A DNA stretch of 64,000 bases, from positions 1-64,000 of the forward strand of contig DASYUH010000055.1 in the NCBI GenBank assembly GCA_036001465.1, written 5' to 3'. This DNA comes from Candidatus Polarisedimenticolia bacterium. GTDB lineage: Bacteria > Acidobacteriota > Polarisedimenticolia > Gp22-AA2. The notes under the pieces were generated by a model. It was not told the DNA's origin. It did no database searches and saw nothing but the letters and a program-made list of their open reading frames with translations. Position numbers and translations under genes: made by a program. Shown here piece by piece: positions 24,372-34,768 of this stretch (position 1 is the stretch's first letter; each line of letters opens with the position of its first letter).

Positions 24372-25013
24372 TTACGGGGTCTGCCAGCTTCCCTGGAGAT
24401 CCGCCGCGACCCTGGCCACCAGGAAATCGACCAGATCGCCGTAGGCGCGTTCGGGATCGTCGGCGTCGAAGACGAAGTCCTTGCCGCCGAAGACGCTCAC
24501 CTGGCCGACGGTGCGGGTCGCGCTGGCGGAGCGGCTCCAGATCGATGCGCCGGTCTCCACCTCGATCATCTCCACTTCGAGCGTCGCGTCCACCTGCGCG
24601 GTCACCTGTCCGGAACGGAACAGGGCCGAGATCTGCACGCTGGGACGGACGCCGGAAACCGTGAGCTTGCCTTGGAACATCGTCTGCACGCCGTGCTTGT
24701 GGCCGACCGCCCGGCAGCTCTCGGGGTTCCATTGACCCATGCCGACCGACGCCAGAGCCGCCTGCTTTGGGCCGATATCGACCATCCGCACCATGTCCTG
24801 GTCGCGGCGGGCGGCTTCGGCGAAGCGCCGTGTCGTGAGCGCCGCGAGCTTCCCCTTGCTGGGCGACGTGAACTCCACCATCCCGATGATCTCGTACGGC
24901 TTCAGGTCGACACGCGGAGCCACCCAGGCACGGCGCACGGGCGGAGTGCTCGCGCAACCGCAAAGGAGGATCAGCGACAGGACGGCGATGGAACGGGCAG
25001 GCATGTGCGACAT
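24372..25013 (-). CDS. Putative outer-membrane lipoprotein
   Basis: A 213-residue lipoprotein. ATG at 25013 follows GAGGAGG; ATG at 25004 is an alternative. The signal peptide ends in the lipobox LCGC (Cys18 from the second start). The mature sequence has an alternating alpha/beta pattern (YEIIGMVEFTSPSKGKLAALTTRRFAEA, VMFQGKLTVSG, VDATLEVEMIEVETGASIWSRSA) like CsgG/FlgO or GNA1162-type assembly lipoproteins, in which a beta strand is followed by the phrase TGxxxWS. The exact family is not certain. It is convergent with the YceI gene, eight bases away. Confidence 0.7.
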   Translation of the reverse strand: MSHMPARSIAVLSLILLCGCASTPPVRRAWVAPRVDLKPYEIIGMVEFTSPSKGKLAALTTRRFAEAARRDQDMVRMVDIGPKQAALASVGMGQWNPESCRAVGHKHGVQTMFQGKLTVSGVRPSVQISALFRSGQVTAQVDATLEVEMIEVETGASIWSRSASATRTVGQVSVFGGKDFVFDADDPERAYGDLVDFLVARVAADLQGSWQTP

Positions 25014-25086
25014 GGCTCTCCTCCTCGAGACGGGCACAATCTAGGTTCCCGGCCCGCCGGAGACAAGGAGCTCCATTACGAATTCG

Positions 25087-25617
25087 TCACGACTCCCCCC
25101 GCAGGATGGCGACCCCCGACGACGTCGCAGCCTTCAGCGGCCCCTGACCGTTCTCGTCGTAGATCCGGAAGGTGCCCGTCATCGAAAAGGAGACCCGATC
25201 CCCGTCCACCGAGTCGATCGTGACCCAGGCCTCCTCGGCCCCCGCGAGCCCTCCCATGCCGACGAAGCAGAAGTTCGCGTCGTCGCCGTCGCCGGTGAAG
25301 TCGATTTTCAGGCGCTTGCCCGCCAGGTCGGCGGTCCCGCGCACGGATGAAGGTAGGTCGCCGTAGAGGCCGAGGCCGCCGTCCAGCCCAGGGACGCAGT
25401 CTTCGTCCGGGTGCGTGGCGGGCTCCCCCTCGATGCGGAACCACGCATCCTCTCCCCGCTCGAGCGTCATCGACACATCGCGCACCTCGTAGCTCGTGCC
25501 GTCGAGGGACACGCGGGCGAATCCGCCCGAGCCGGATCCGGACGACACCGATGCCGAGCACGCCGCAGCGAGCGACGCGAGGGCGACAATCAGAATGGGT
25601 GCATTCGCGAAGCGCAT
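25087..25617 (-). CDS. Hypothetical lipoprotein
   Basis: A 176-residue protein from the ATG at 25617, preceded by GGGAGG. A signal peptide with lipobox AAAC (near residue 20) is followed by a Ser/Gly-rich linker and then a beta-rich domain (VSLDGTSYEVRDVSMTLERGEDAWFRIEG, LKIDFTGDGDDANFCFVGMGG, RVSFSMTGTFRIYDENG). No family is recognised. It appears to be a single-gene unit between the previous lipoprotein and the TonB-domain protein. Confidence 0.7.
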   Translation of the reverse strand: MRFANAPILIVALASLAAACSASVSSGSGSGGFARVSLDGTSYEVRDVSMTLERGEDAWFRIEGEPATHPDEDCVPGLDGGLGLYGDLPSSVRGTADLAGKRLKIDFTGDGDDANFCFVGMGGLAGAEEAWVTIDSVDGDRVSFSMTGTFRIYDENGQGPLKAATSSGVAILRGES

Positions 25618-25731
25618 GGGACCTCCCAGCGGCACAGAGCGCCGCGGACCCCTCTAATATGGAGACGAGGGGCGGTCGTGTCCAGGCGAAGCCGGCGCAT
25701 GCGATTTCCCCCGCCCGTCAACCACTGCGTG

Positions 25732-26724
25732 TTATCTGCGGTAGACAAAGTCGACGACTATCGTGAAGTAGACATCGACCGGCCGGCCGTCCACCGTGGC
25801 GGGCTTGTAGCGCCACTTGCGGACCGCTTCGATCGCCGATTCCTCGAACCCACAGTCACCGCCTGCACCCTGCCTGACCTCGATCTCACCGACGGTGCCG
25901 TCCTTGTGGACCACCGCCCCGAGCACGACTGGTCCGTAGGCTCTCTTGCCCTGGGCGAACCTGGGAAACCGCGGCTCCACCCTCGAGGAACGGATGGGCA
26001 CAGGGTTGGTGACGCCGCCCTCACCGGCCGCCACCGTGCCTGCGGGCACGCCCTCCTCGATCGGTCTGGACGGCATCGGTGGCAGCACCGGCGCGCTCCA
26101 CAGAGCAGCGATTCGCCTGAAGTTTGCCAGGTCGTCAGCAGTCATCGTGTAGTGCACGGTGTGCTGATAGCCCACGAGAGCGATGCTGGCCTGTGTGGCA
26201 TCGGCCAGTTTCAGCACCGACGAGGCCTGGTTCTGCAGGAAAATGGTCTGGGTCACGCGGCAGCCCGAGTCGTGAGTCTTGATTTTCTCCGAATCCAGGA
26301 CCGGGACGATCCAGGCCTCCTCTCCGGCTTCTATTTGAAGCGACGTTGGACGCCCCTTGGAGGGATCCTTCACAATGATGACAATGAGGAGCTTCCGTGG
26401 CCCGTCGTCCGCGCGCGCGATGGTGGGGTAGATCCAGAAATCGAGCATCCTCCACGGTTCGATCTTCGGACTGTACCAGGTGATCTTCTGGCTATCCTCG
26501 TAGGTTACCTCGACGCCGTCCAGGGCGGACGCGCCGGGGGCTGCCGACCCCGTTGCAGCGGCTGAAGCCGATGGAAACATGACTTGAGCCGCGGCTGCGC
26601 AAGCAAGCGCGCCGAGGACAGGCACGACACTGAAGACAGAGCACAGCCGATATCGGCGCATTGCGTTGGTTGGCCGCACCCATGCCCGATCTGCAACCCG
26701 CGGCTCCGCGAAAGAAGCGCTCAC
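25732..26724 (-). CDS. Secreted protein with C-terminal TonB domain
   Basis: A protein of 330 residues from the GTG at 26724 or 309 from the ATG at 26661. The GTG overlaps the stop of the upstream TPR gene (GTGA), arguing for coupling; the ATG directly precedes a proper signal peptide (RRYRLCSVFSVVPVLGALACAAAAQ). The last 85 residues are a TonB_C/energy-transducer fold (VVLGAVVHKDGTVGEIEVRQG, FEESAIEAVRKWRYKPATVDGRPVDVYFTIVVDF). The preceding region (about 50-220) is unassigned. There is no membrane-anchored ExbB/D partner nearby; such lone TonB-C proteins are abundant in Acidobacteriota and their role is unclear. Confidence 0.85.
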   Translation of the reverse strand: MSASFAEPRVADRAWVRPTNAMRRYRLCSVFSVVPVLGALACAAAAQVMFPSASAAATGSAAPGASALDGVEVTYEDSQKITWYSPKIEPWRMLDFWIYPTIARADDGPRKLLIVIIVKDPSKGRPTSLQIEAGEEAWIVPVLDSEKIKTHDSGCRVTQTIFLQNQASSVLKLADATQASIALVGYQHTVHYTMTADDLANFRRIAALWSAPVLPPMPSRPIEEGVPAGTVAAGEGGVTNPVPIRSSRVEPRFPRFAQGKRAYGPVVLGAVVHKDGTVGEIEVRQGAGGDCGFEESAIEAVRKWRYKPATVDGRPVDVYFTIVVDFVYRR

Positions 26725-28802
26725 TCGTTCGCCCGGATAGCGGGCTGGGCCCTCGTTGGGCCGCTTTTGAGACGCTCGAGGTTTCCCAGGGCGGATTGGT
26801 TGCCGGGATCGATCGATAGCGCTCGTTCCCAGGCGCTGCGAGCACCTTCCAAGTCTCCCGACCGCGCCAGCATCACTCCGAGGTGGTTCCAGATTTCGGC
26901 GTCGGAAGGATCGAGCTGGGAGGCGAGCTCGGCCTGCCGCAGGGCCTCCTGGGAGTTCGTTCGGCGTGAAGCGATCAATGAAAGGTAGAGGTGGGCCCGA
27001 GCGAGTTTGGGGTCGAGATCCATGGCGTGGCTCAGATCCGCCTCGGCTTGATCAAGGGCGCCCAGACCGAGTCGCGCAACACCGAGGTTCAACCACCCCT
27101 GCGCAAAGCCCGGGTCGATCTGCAGCAAGCGAAGCGCCTCCGATTGCTGTCCTGCAAAATCTCCGAGACTCCCCTTCGCCGTTCCGAGGCTCAGAAGGGC
27201 CTCCGTGTTGTTTGGATCGGACTCCAGGGCGCGTTCCGCGGCATCCTTGGCTTCCTGGTAACGGCCGGCGCGGACGCAGGCAATCGAGAGATTGGTCCAA
27301 ACGTAAGACGGCCCTGGATCGGCGGCAAGGAGCTTCTGGTACATCGCAATCTGGCTCTCCGGGGTCTTTGCTTCACTTCGGATCCGCAGGTCCGCAGCGA
27401 GCGCTGCTGCCCCATGATCGAGAGGGTCGATGTCAATCGCCTGCCTCGCGACTCCGTACGCTTCATCGAGGCGGCCCGCTTCGTCCAGGACATGGGCCAG
27501 GATGAGGCGCATGATCACCGATCGCGGCTCGAGCGCAATCCCCGCGCGGGCGAGGGACTCGTTGTTCCTCCACATGGTCGCGGCTGTCATCGTCCAGGCT
27601 GCCGCAGTCACACTGACGAGGACGCACCCCGCGGCCAAAACGTTCCGCGTCACAGGACCCGTGAGACGTCTCCGCACCCAGGCCAGGGCTTCCACCAGGA
27701 GCAGGCACGCGCCCAGCGACGGGATATACAGGTAGCGGTCAGCTTGGGCGCTTGGGCCCACGTACTGGACCTGCAGCGCCGGCAAGAGCGGCAACACGAG
27801 AAGGCCGATCCCAAAGGTCGCGGTTGGCGCGGATCGGCCCAGGGCGACAGCCGCCGCCAGGGCGCCAGCGAGGATGAGTGCCCCCATCACTGCAGCCGGG
27901 TCAAGAAGGCTGGCTACGGGAACAAACACGCGGTCCGGCATCAGCTTCCAGGGAAAGAACGCGAGCACGAGGTAGCGTGGCACCAGGGCGAGACCGTTCG
28001 CCACAACCTGGGGCATCGTGAAGCCCGCGTGCCTGACCAGAGGATGCAGGCCGCCCAAGGCATGCAGGCGAACAGGAACGTAGAGAGCCAGGGCGGCTCC
28101 GAACGACATCATGACCCACGCCGCCTCGCGCCACCTGGCGTTGACGCGTTGCGGGCGGGCCCGCGAGCTGATGGGAAGCAGACCGAGCGCCAGGATCGGC
28201 GTCACGACGGCGGTCTCCTTTGCCAGGAGGGCGAGGAAAAACAGAAGCCCCGAACACGCCACCAGGGCCGCCGGGCGACGCACGGACGCGTCATGTGCGC
28301 GGGACCAGGCCAGCAGGCATGAAAACACGAGCAGCGCGCAGTCGACATCGGTCGAGCCCGCGATCCAGGCGACCGATTCGACATGGGCCGGGTGCACCGC
28401 GAAGAGAACCGCGGCCAAGGCCGCGCGTCTCTCTCCGGTGACCCGGCGCAGGAGGAGAAAAGCCACGGCCGAACAGAAAGCATGGACCAGGACGTTCGTG
28501 AGGTGAAAGCCGAAGGGATGTCGCCCGAAGATCTGCGCATCCAGGAAATAAAGCAGAACCTGAACAGGACGGTAATAGTTGGAAGGCCCGGTATCCTTGA
28601 ACGACCAGACGGCCTTCGTGAAGAAGTTGAGCAGAAAACGCGGGTTCCAGATCCAGGGATTCTCGAGAATCTGATTGACGTCATCGTAGACGAAATCGTA
28701 GCCAAGAGTCCCGGCATAGACTGCAAATCCCACGGCGCCGATGACCGCGGCAGCAAGGCGAGGGGAGGTGAGCTTGCGAAGGTCATTCGCAGGATCCGCC
28801 AT
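26721..28802 (-). CDS. TMTC-like membrane protein O-mannosyltransferase with C-terminal TPRs
   Basis: A 693-residue protein from the ATG at 28802. The N-terminal 440 residues hold about 10-11 membrane helices with a GT-C layout: an early acidic motif in the first external loop ([14 protein letters not shown], two Asp), then [19 protein letters not shown] and [17 protein letters not shown]. These phrases are characteristic of eukaryotic TMTC proteins and their bacterial relatives. Residues about 450-690 are at least five tetratricopeptide repeats ([85 protein letters not shown]). It would transfer mannose from a lipid carrier to exported proteins; the substrate is unknown. It is divergent from the kinase gene. 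Confidence 0.85.
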   Translation of the reverse strand: MADPANDLRKLTSPRLAAAVIGAVGFAVYAGTLGYDFVYDDVNQILENPWIWNPRFLLNFFTKAVWSFKDTGPSNYYRPVQVLLYFLDAQIFGRHPFGFHLTNVLVHAFCSAVAFLLLRRVTGERRAALAAVLFAVHPAHVESVAWIAGSTDVDCALLVFSCLLAWSRAHDASVRRPAALVACSGLLFFLALLAKETAVVTPILALGLLPISSRARPQRVNARWREAAWVMMSFGAALALYVPVRLHALGGLHPLVRHAGFTMPQVVANGLALVPRYLVLAFFPWKLMPDRVFVPVASLLDPAAVMGALILAGALAAAVALGRSAPTATFGIGLLVLPLLPALQVQYVGPSAQADRYLYIPSLGACLLLVEALAWVRRRLTGPVTRNVLAAGCVLVSVTAAAWTMTAATMWRNNESLARAGIALEPRSVIMRLILAHVLDEAGRLDEAYGVARQAIDIDPLDHGAAALAADLRIRSEAKTPESQIAMYQKLLAADPGPSYVWTNLSIACVRAGRYQEAKDAAERALESDPNNTEALLSLGTAKGSLGDFAGQQSEALRLLQIDPGFAQGWLNLGVARLGLGALDQAEADLSHAMDLDPKLARAHLYLSLIASRRTNSQEALRQAELASQLDPSDAEIWNHLGVMLARSGDLEGARSAWERALSIDPGNQSALGNLERLKSGPTRAQPAIRANE

Positions 28803-28900
28803 GAGAAATCCTACACCCGGGGTGTCGAGGATGCGCCTGTCCCTCATGACAACTCCGTCCACCTGCGGCTCCCCCGACGCGGCACACCAGGCGAACCGTC

Positions 28901-28906
28901 TATAAT
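28901..28906 (+). promoter_or_regulatory. Consensus -10 element of the kinase gene
   Basis: A perfect TATAAT stands 10 bases before the ATG at 28917. No good -35 is visible at 17 bases (the site reads cgcggc). The expected start site near 28913 gives an almost leaderless mRNA. Confidence 0.5.
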
Positions 28907-28916
28907 CGTCGGCATC

Positions 28917-31610
28917 ATGGCGCTCAACGTCGCGAGCAGGCTCGGACCTTACGAAATCCTCGCCCCCATCGGGGCCGGCGGCATGGGCGAGGTCTACAAG
29001 GCGCGCGACACCCGGCTCGACCGCATCGTCGCCATCAAGGTCCTGCCGGCGCACGTCTCGTCGAACCCCGATCTCCGGGCGCGCTTCGAGCGCGAGGCGC
29101 GGGCCCTGTCCGGATTCCAGCACCCGCACATCTGCAGCCTGTACGACGTCGGGCGCCAGGAAGACCCCGGCGGGTCGGTCGATTTCCTCGTCATGGAGTA
29201 CCTCGAGGGGGACACGCTCGCGGCGCGCCTCGCACGCGGCGCGTTGCCGACGCCGGAGCTGCTGCGCATCGCCATCGCGGTCGCCGATGCCCTCGACAAG
29301 GCGCACCGGCAGGGCGTCGTGCACCGCGATCTCAAGCCGGGCAACATCATCCTGACCAAGGGCGGCGCGAAGCTGCTCGACTTCGGCCTGGCGAAGGAGC
29401 GGCGTGCAGGCCTGGCCGTCGACTCGATGACCGCGATGCCGACCCAGGCGCAGCCGCTCACGGCGCAAGGCACGATCGTCGGCACCTTTCAGTACATGGC
29501 GCCGGAGCAGATCGAGGGCGCCGAGGCCGATGCGCGCGCCGACATCTTCTCCTTCGGCACCGTCCTCTACGAGATGGCGACCGGCCGGTGTCCGTTCGAG
29601 GGGAAGACGCAGGCCAGCGTGATCGCCGCGATCCTCGCCGCCGAGCCGCCGCCGATCACCGCGCTGCGCCCGGCGGCCCCCGCCGCCCTCGATCGCGTCA
29701 TCCGCACCTGTCTTGCGAAGGATCCGGACGAGCGCTTCCAGTCGGCGCACGACCTGCTGCTGCAGCTGCGCTTCATCGCCGCCGACAGCTCCACGCCGGC
29801 CGCGGCCGCCGTCGCCGGACGGCGCGGGCGGCTCCGGGGCGACCCGCGTCTCGCCTGGGGTGTGGCCGCGCTGTCCTCGATCCTGGCGGTTGCGGCGGGC
29901 TTCATGCTGATGCGCGCCCCCGGGCCCGCGCCGCAGCCGGTCCTGCGCGCCGTCATCCTGCCGCCGGAGAAGGTGGCCCTCGACGTCACCGGCGATTTCG
30001 CCGGACCGGCGGTCATCTCGCCCGACGGAAGGCAGGTCGCCTTCGTGGCCCGCGCCGACGGGATCAAGTCGATCTGGGTGCGCCCTCTCGACACCTCGGC
30101 GGCGCACCGCCTCGACGACACCGAGGGGGCCTCGTTCCCGTTCTGGTCCGCCGACAGCCGGCAGATCGGGTTCTTCGCGGAGGGCAAGGTCAGGCGGACC
30201 CCGGCCGCCGGCGGCCCGACCGCGATCGTGACGGATGCGCCCAACGCACGCGGCGGCTCGTGGAGCAAGGACAACGTCATCGTCTTCTCACCGGACTACC
30301 AGGGCGGGCTCCTGCGCGTCCCCGCCTCCGGGGGCGCCGCGGTGCCCGCGACGCGCATCGATTCGCACAAGCACTCCACGCACCGCTGGCCGTTCTTTCT
30401 GCCCGACGGGAGGCACTTCCTCTACCTCGCCACCAATCACGCCGGGGGCGATCCCCAGTCGAACGGCATCTACCTCGCATCGATCGACGGCGACGAGCCG
30501 CGATTCGTGATGCCGTGCGTCTCGAACGCCGTCTACGCCAACGGCCGGATCCTGTTCCACGCCCAGACGGCCCTCATGGCGCAGCCATTCGACCTGGCAG
30601 GCGGGCGCCTCCTGGGCGAGCCGACCGCCCTGGTTGACGGGGTGCAGTTCGATCCCGGCGTCTGGCGGATGGTCGCCAGCGTTTCCGAGACCGGGACGAT
30701 GGTGTACATCCGCGGTTCGGCCGTCCTCGGTTCCGAGCTGGCCTGGTTCGACCGCAACGGCAAGGAGGTCGGGTCGCGCCTGCCGCGGGACAGTTACCGC
30801 GACCCGAGCATCTCCCCCGACGGCAGGAAGCTCGCCGTCGCCCTCGGCGATCCGCTGCGCACCATCTGGATCATCGATCTCGCCCAGGGCACGCGGGCGC
30901 GCCTGACGTTCGACACCGCGATTCACATCAATCCCGCCTGGTCGCCCGACGGCAGGTCCGTCGCCTACACCTCCGGCACGCAGCCCGGCGCCAGCATCCA
31001 CCGGAAGGGCGTGGACGGCACGAAACCCGACGAGCTGCTCGTCGAGGAGAAGGACGCCACGCTGCAGTGGCCGGCCTTCTCGCCGGACGGCAAACTCCTC
31101 GTCTACCTGCGGGCGACCGGGCCTTCGGGCAACGGAGTCTATGCCATGCCCCTGACCGGCGAGCGGACGCCGCGGGTCGTGGTCCCCTCTCCGTCGGCGC
31201 AGACGCTGCTCAATTATCCGCGCGTCTCGCCCGACGGGCGCTGGCTGGCGTACTCCTCCAACGAAAGCGGACGCTCCCAGGTCTACGTGACCTCCTTCCC
31301 GGGCGGCTCCGGCAAGTGGCAGGTCTCGAGCGTCAGCGGCGACATGCCGGCCTGGCGGCGCGACGGCAAGGAGATCTACTTCGTGAGCGGCAGCGAGCTG
31401 CAGGCGGCCAACGTCAACGCGGCCGGCAGCCAGTTCAACCCGGGCACGCCCCGGACCCTCGCGCGCCTCGGCAACGCCATCGCGAACGGACGCATCTTCG
31501 ACGCCATGCCGGATGGCAGCCGATTCATCGCGCCCATCGTGCCCACCGACACCGCATCCCCCATGCACCTCCTGGTCAACTGGCCCGCCGAGCTCGAAGC
31601 GAAGAGGTAG
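28917..31610 (+). CDS. Hanks-type Ser/Thr protein kinase fused to a WD40-like (PD40) propeller
   Basis: An 897-residue receptor-like kinase. The kinase domain has the Gly-rich loop GAGGMGEVY (19-27), Lys41 in [13 protein letters not shown] with catalytic Asp138, DFG with Asp155 and APEQ near 196. A membrane helix at about 312-332 separates it from a C-terminal domain with repeated PD40 units ([60 protein letters not shown]). The propeller is probably outside and senses a ligand or polymer. The start at 28917 gives the usual [14 protein letters not shown] opening and lies just after TATAAT. This architecture is especially frequent in Acidobacteriota. Confidence 0.95.
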   Translation: MALNVASRLGPYEILAPIGAGGMGEVYKARDTRLDRIVAIKVLPAHVSSNPDLRARFEREARALSGFQHPHICSLYDVGRQEDPGGSVDFLVMEYLEGDTLAARLARGALPTPELLRIAIAVADALDKAHRQGVVHRDLKPGNIILTKGGAKLLDFGLAKERRAGLAVDSMTAMPTQAQPLTAQGTIVGTFQYMAPEQIEGAEADARADIFSFGTVLYEMATGRCPFEGKTQASVIAAILAAEPPPITALRPAAPAALDRVIRTCLAKDPDERFQSAHDLLLQLRFIAADSSTPAAAAVAGRRGRLRGDPRLAWGVAALSSILAVAAGFMLMRAPGPAPQPVLRAVILPPEKVALDVTGDFAGPAVISPDGRQVAFVARADGIKSIWVRPLDTSAAHRLDDTEGASFPFWSADSRQIGFFAEGKVRRTPAAGGPTAIVTDAPNARGGSWSKDNVIVFSPDYQGGLLRVPASGGAAVPATRIDSHKHSTHRWPFFLPDGRHFLYLATNHAGGDPQSNGIYLASIDGDEPRFVMPCVSNAVYANGRILFHAQTALMAQPFDLAGGRLLGEPTALVDGVQFDPGVWRMVASVSETGTMVYIRGSAVLGSELAWFDRNGKEVGSRLPRDSYRDPSISPDGRKLAVALGDPLRTIWIIDLAQGTRARLTFDTAIHINPAWSPDGRSVAYTSGTQPGASIHRKGVDGTKPDELLVEEKDATLQWPAFSPDGKLLVYLRATGPSGNGVYAMPLTGERTPRVVVPSPSAQTLLNYPRVSPDGRWLAYSSNESGRSQVYVTSFPGGSGKWQVSSVSGDMPAWRRDGKEIYFVSGSELQAANVNAAGSQFNPGTPRTLARLGNAIANGRIFDAMPDGSRFIAPIVPTDTASPMHLLVNWPAELEAKR

Positions 31611-31660
31611 GCGCACGGCCCGGGTCGCGCTCATGTCGGAGGTGGCGCAGGGCAACGTCG

Positions 31661-32812
31661 TCAGGTCAGGCAGCGATCGATCGCCGTGAGCGCCTGCTGG
31701 ATGTCCTCCGCGTCGTTGTAAAGATGCGGGGAGAATCTCAGGACGTTCCTGCGCGCCGACACGACGATCCCGGCTTCGTTCAGACGTTCGGCCAGGATCC
31801 GCACGTCCGTGTCGGCGAACCGGGTTGCGACGATCGAGGAGCGCGCGCCGTCGTCCGTGGGCGACAGGATTTCGGCATTCCGTTCGCGTAACCCCTCGAT
31901 CAGGAGATCGGCGAGTTTCTTGTTCCGGGAGAAGATCCGCCCGACGTCGAGGCGCAGCAGGTAATCGATCGAGCTGGCGAGGGCCGGCGCGCACCCGTAG
32001 GCCATGGTGCTGAACTCGAAACGGTGGGCGTTCGGGGGAAGCTTCAGTCGATCGGCGCGCAGATCCCACATCCGCTCATGGGATCGGAATCCGACGAGCC
32101 CCGGCTCGAGCCGTTCGTGAAGGTGGGGCGCGAGATACATCACGGCCACGCCGAACGGCCCGCACAGCCACTTGTAGGAGGCGGTGATCAGGGCGTCGGC
32201 CTCGAGCGCCCCGACGTCGATCGGGATCCCGCCGGCCGACTGCGTTGCGTCGATGACGAGCAGGGCTCCGCTCCGGTGCGCGGCTTCAGCCAGCCTCGCC
32301 ACGTCCAGCCGCCGGCCGGTGCTGTACATCACGTCGGAGACGCAGACGACGGCGGTCCCTCGATCGATCAGACCGATCAGATCGTCGGCCAGCGGATGAT
32401 CGCCCTTCATGCCGGCGAGCCTGATTTCGGCTCCCGTGTGGCGCGCGACGCGCGCCCACGGGTAGAGCGTGCTGGGGAACTCCAGACCGGTGCTGACGAT
32501 GTTGCTGCCGGCAGCCGGCGCGACGGCCCAGGCGAGGGAAGCCAGCAGCTCGGTCGCGCTCGATCCGACCGCGATCTCCTCGGGACGGCAGTTGAACAAC
32601 CGCGCGGCCGATGCGTGGAGTGTCGCGAAAGCCCGCTCCTCGGCGGCCTCGTCGAAATGGATCGTTCCGTTCTCGGCCAGATCGTGCGTCCATTCGACCA
32701 CCGCCCGCTCGGCGCCGCTGTACATGAGGCAGACGGAAGCGGTGTTGAGGTAGACGCTCTTCCCGCTCGCGGGAAAGTCGCCCGGTGCGACAATGGGGGT
32801 CAGGTCGGACAA
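31661..32812 (-). CDS. PLP-dependent class V aminotransferase / cysteine desulfurase-like enzyme
   Basis: A 383-residue enzyme. The TTG at 32812 has GGAGG about 10 bases upstream. PLP-site features are present: Lys214 in ASYKWLCGP as Schiff-base residue, Asp188 in VIDATQSAGG for the pyridine nitrogen, and GSSATELL for the phosphate. The fold matches the IscS/isopenicillin N epimerase branch. No conserved active-site Cys loop near the C-terminus is apparent (VVSARRNVLRFSPHLYNDAEDI instead), so it may be a selenocysteine/cysteine lyase-like or an epimerase-type member rather than a true sulfur donor. The substrate is unknown. It lies apart from the two Sec genes, so no functional link can be drawn. 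Confidence 0.88.
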   Translation of the reverse strand: MSDLTPIVAPGDFPASGKSVYLNTASVCLMYSGAERAVVEWTHDLAENGTIHFDEAAEERAFATLHASAARLFNCRPEEIAVGSSATELLASLAWAVAPAAGSNIVSTGLEFPSTLYPWARVARHTGAEIRLAGMKGDHPLADDLIGLIDRGTAVVCVSDVMYSTGRRLDVARLAEAAHRSGALLVIDATQSAGGIPIDVGALEADALITASYKWLCGPFGVAVMYLAPHLHERLEPGLVGFRSHERMWDLRADRLKLPPNAHRFEFSTMAYGCAPALASSIDYLLRLDVGRIFSRNKKLADLLIEGLRERNAEILSPTDDGARSSIVATRFADTDVRILAERLNEAGIVVSARRNVLRFSPHLYNDAEDIQQALTAIDRCLT

Positions 32813-32976
32813 TGCGGTGTCGCCTCCGATGGGGTTGTCCCTGTCGTTGCAACCTTACGCCCGGGGAGGCCCCGGTGTCCATCCTCCGAGTCAAGGTGAA
32901 GACAGGGCTCGACGTTATGGCCCAGAGCCGTACGCTGGCACTCGAGGGACACTGATGCAATGAGCCTCGCTCGGCG

Positions 32977-33006
32977 TTGACAAGCCTTGGCGGCCGGGTG
33001 TAAGAC
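32977..33006 (+). promoter_or_regulatory. Probable promoter of the Rieske ferredoxin gene
   Basis: TTGACA at 32977-32982 and TAAGAC at 33001-33006 with 18-base spacing. The ATG is 24 bases farther, and GAGGA lies between, giving a short ordinary leader. The -10 is weak. Confidence 0.4.
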
Positions 33007-33030
33007 TCCGAGCTAATTTAGAGGATTGCG

Positions 33031-33342
33031 ATGGCCACTTTCCAAAGAGTTGCGGCGGTGACGGACCTGCCTCCCGGCAAGAGTATGGCCGTTCAGGTGG
33101 GTGGACAGAAGATCGCCCTGTTCAATGTGGGCGGGACCTTCTATGCGATCGGGGACACCTGCACTCACCGCGGAGGCCCTCTGTCAGAAGGAACGATTGA
33201 GGGGACCACCGTGATCTGCCCATGGCACGGAGCCTGCTTCGAACTGGGCAGCGGCAAGAACCTGACGCCGCCCGCGCCGGCCGCGGTGCCTGCCTATCGC
33301 GTGCGCATCGAGGGGACCGACCTCCAGGTCGAGATCTCCTGA
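33031..33342 (+). CDS. Rieske-type [2Fe-2S] ferredoxin
   Basis: A 103-residue soluble electron carrier. Both cluster-binding boxes are intact: CTH at 44-46 within GDTCTHRGGPL and CPWHGACF with Cys63 and His66. Length, VAAVTDLPPGKSMAV at the start and YRVRIEGTDLQVEI at the end fit the NirD/biphenyl-dioxygenase-ferredoxin group. It is monocistronic here, with no oxygenase or reductase neighbour, so its partner is unknown. Confidence 0.95.
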   Translation: MATFQRVAAVTDLPPGKSMAVQVGGQKIALFNVGGTFYAIGDTCTHRGGPLSEGTIEGTTVICPWHGACFELGSGKNLTPPAPAAVPAYRVRIEGTDLQVEIS

Positions 33343-33380
33343 GGCCGCCCGGCCGCCCGCGCGTGGGCGCGAACCTCAGG
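33338..33380. terminator. Composite hairpin between convergent genes
   Basis: CCTGAGG (33338-33344) and CCTCAGG (33374-33380) are inverse, and the enclosed stretch can form a second CGCCC/GGGCG stem. It sits at the end of the Rieske gene and 40 bases from the end of the convergent MFS gene, a suitable place for a two-way terminator. No T-run is present. Confidence 0.35.
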
Positions 33381-33419
33381 CGGACTTTCGACCCGGCGCC
33401 GCCGAAGATCCGCGCGCCT

Positions 33420-34703
33420 TCAGGCTTGGCGCGGAGTGTCTTCCTGCATCGGGTCCGAGCGGGCGCGCTCGCGCCGCGCGAGCATGATGAACGGCAGTCC
33501 GAGCACCTCGACAACGGCGCCGACCAGGTAGGAGGTCGCGTAGCCCCACGCGTCGGCGGCCCTGCCGAGAGCCGGCTGGACGATGACGCCTCCCGACGAG
33601 CCGAGGAGATTGTAGGAGGACAGGACCGTGGCCCGCTCCTCGGACGGTATCAGGCCGTTGATGAACGCCTGGCGGACCGGCATGGTGGCGGCGAACACGA
33701 CGGCCCACAGTCCCATCAGCGCCAGGGCCGCCACAAAACTCGGCACCAGCCCGATCAGGGCCAGCGTGGCCGCGCTCGTCACCGTCCCGGCGAGCAGCAG
33801 CGTCGTCCTCCTTCGAAATACCCTGCCGGCATGGGGCACGAGGGCTCCTCCGACGATCTGGGCGCCCGCGACGATGGCCGCAGCCAGGCCGGCGACCGCA
33901 TACGATCCGCTGCGTCCATAGAGCTCGAGAAGATACGGCTGCATCGCGTAGAAGGCGTAGATCCCGACGCCGGCGCTGAACGGCGCGGCCAGCATCAGCC
34001 AGCGCACCGGCGCGTTGCGGAAGCCGTGCTGAAGCGATGATCGCAGAATGCGCCGGATCTCCTCCGATATCGAAGCGCTTCTCTTCGGCGTGAAGCCGAC
34101 GTCGCGCATCGACACGAACGCCACCGCGAACGTCAGGCCGAGCATGACCGACCTCAGGAGATACGGCACGCCGAGATTGGTGGCCTGGGCGACGACTCCA
34201 CCGGCCAGCGTCCCGGTGAGCATGGCGACCCCCGCCGCGATCTGGCCTCTGGCGAAGGCTGCCTCGAGGGTCCCCCGGTAATTCGCGAACCTCAGGCCGT
34301 CGACAAGCCACGCCTCGGTCGCCCCCGAGAAAAAGGTGAAGCCGAGACCCAGGAGAATCGAGACGAGGGCCCACGCCGGGAACGGACCGTGGAGCCGCCA
34401 CAGCAGGAGGTAGAGGAGCGTCGAGACGAAGAGCGTGGCCGAGCCGAGCAGGTAAGAGGCGCGTCGTCCGAGCACGTCGGCAACCACGCCGGTCGGAACT
34501 TCGAACAGCACCTGGCCTGCCGTGAAGAAGGCGTTCGCCGCGAAGGCCTGGGTGATGCTCAGCCCCGCATCGAGCAGGAACAAGGTGTTGATCCCCCAGA
34601 TGAACGAGGCCGCGAACGTTGACAGAAGAGTGAGGGTGACGTAGGTCCTGAGGACCCCGACGTCTGTAACGCGCTTCTGTTCACCCGGGCCGGAGGCGGC
34701 CAT
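33420..34703 (-). CDS. Major facilitator superfamily transporter
   Basis: A 427-residue 12-helix transporter from the ATG at 34703. The loop between helices 2 and 3 reads FEVPTGVVADVLGRRASYLLG, a conserved MFS motif A in its GxxaDxxGRR form. The halves are separated by a basic central loop (DVGFTPKRSASISEEIRRILRSSLQHGFRN). GATEAWLVDGLR near residue 110 is typical of the YfmO/TetA-like drug-exporter group with an acidic residue in the membrane. The substrate cannot be inferred. Confidence 0.9.
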   Translation of the reverse strand: MAASGPGEQKRVTDVGVLRTYVTLTLLSTFAASFIWGINTLFLLDAGLSITQAFAANAFFTAGQVLFEVPTGVVADVLGRRASYLLGSATLFVSTLLYLLLWRLHGPFPAWALVSILLGLGFTFFSGATEAWLVDGLRFANYRGTLEAAFARGQIAAGVAMLTGTLAGGVVAQATNLGVPYLLRSVMLGLTFAVAFVSMRDVGFTPKRSASISEEIRRILRSSLQHGFRNAPVRWLMLAAPFSAGVGIYAFYAMQPYLLELYGRSGSYAVAGLAAAIVAGAQIVGGALVPHAGRVFRRRTTLLLAGTVTSAATLALIGLVPSFVAALALMGLWAVVFAATMPVRQAFINGLIPSEERATVLSSYNLLGSSGGVIVQPALGRAADAWGYATSYLVGAVVEVLGLPFIMLARRERARSDPMQEDTPRQA

Positions 34704-34768
34704 GATCGTTCAGATTAAGGCAGCCCGACCCTCCTGAGCAACCCATGGCACCTCCCGCTGATACGACG

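Noticed and set aside
31661-32812. Class V aminotransferase as a selenocysteine lyase supporting Sec synthesis.
   Set aside because: No active-site Cys loop was recognised, the gene is far from both Sec genes, and sequence alone cannot separate these activities.
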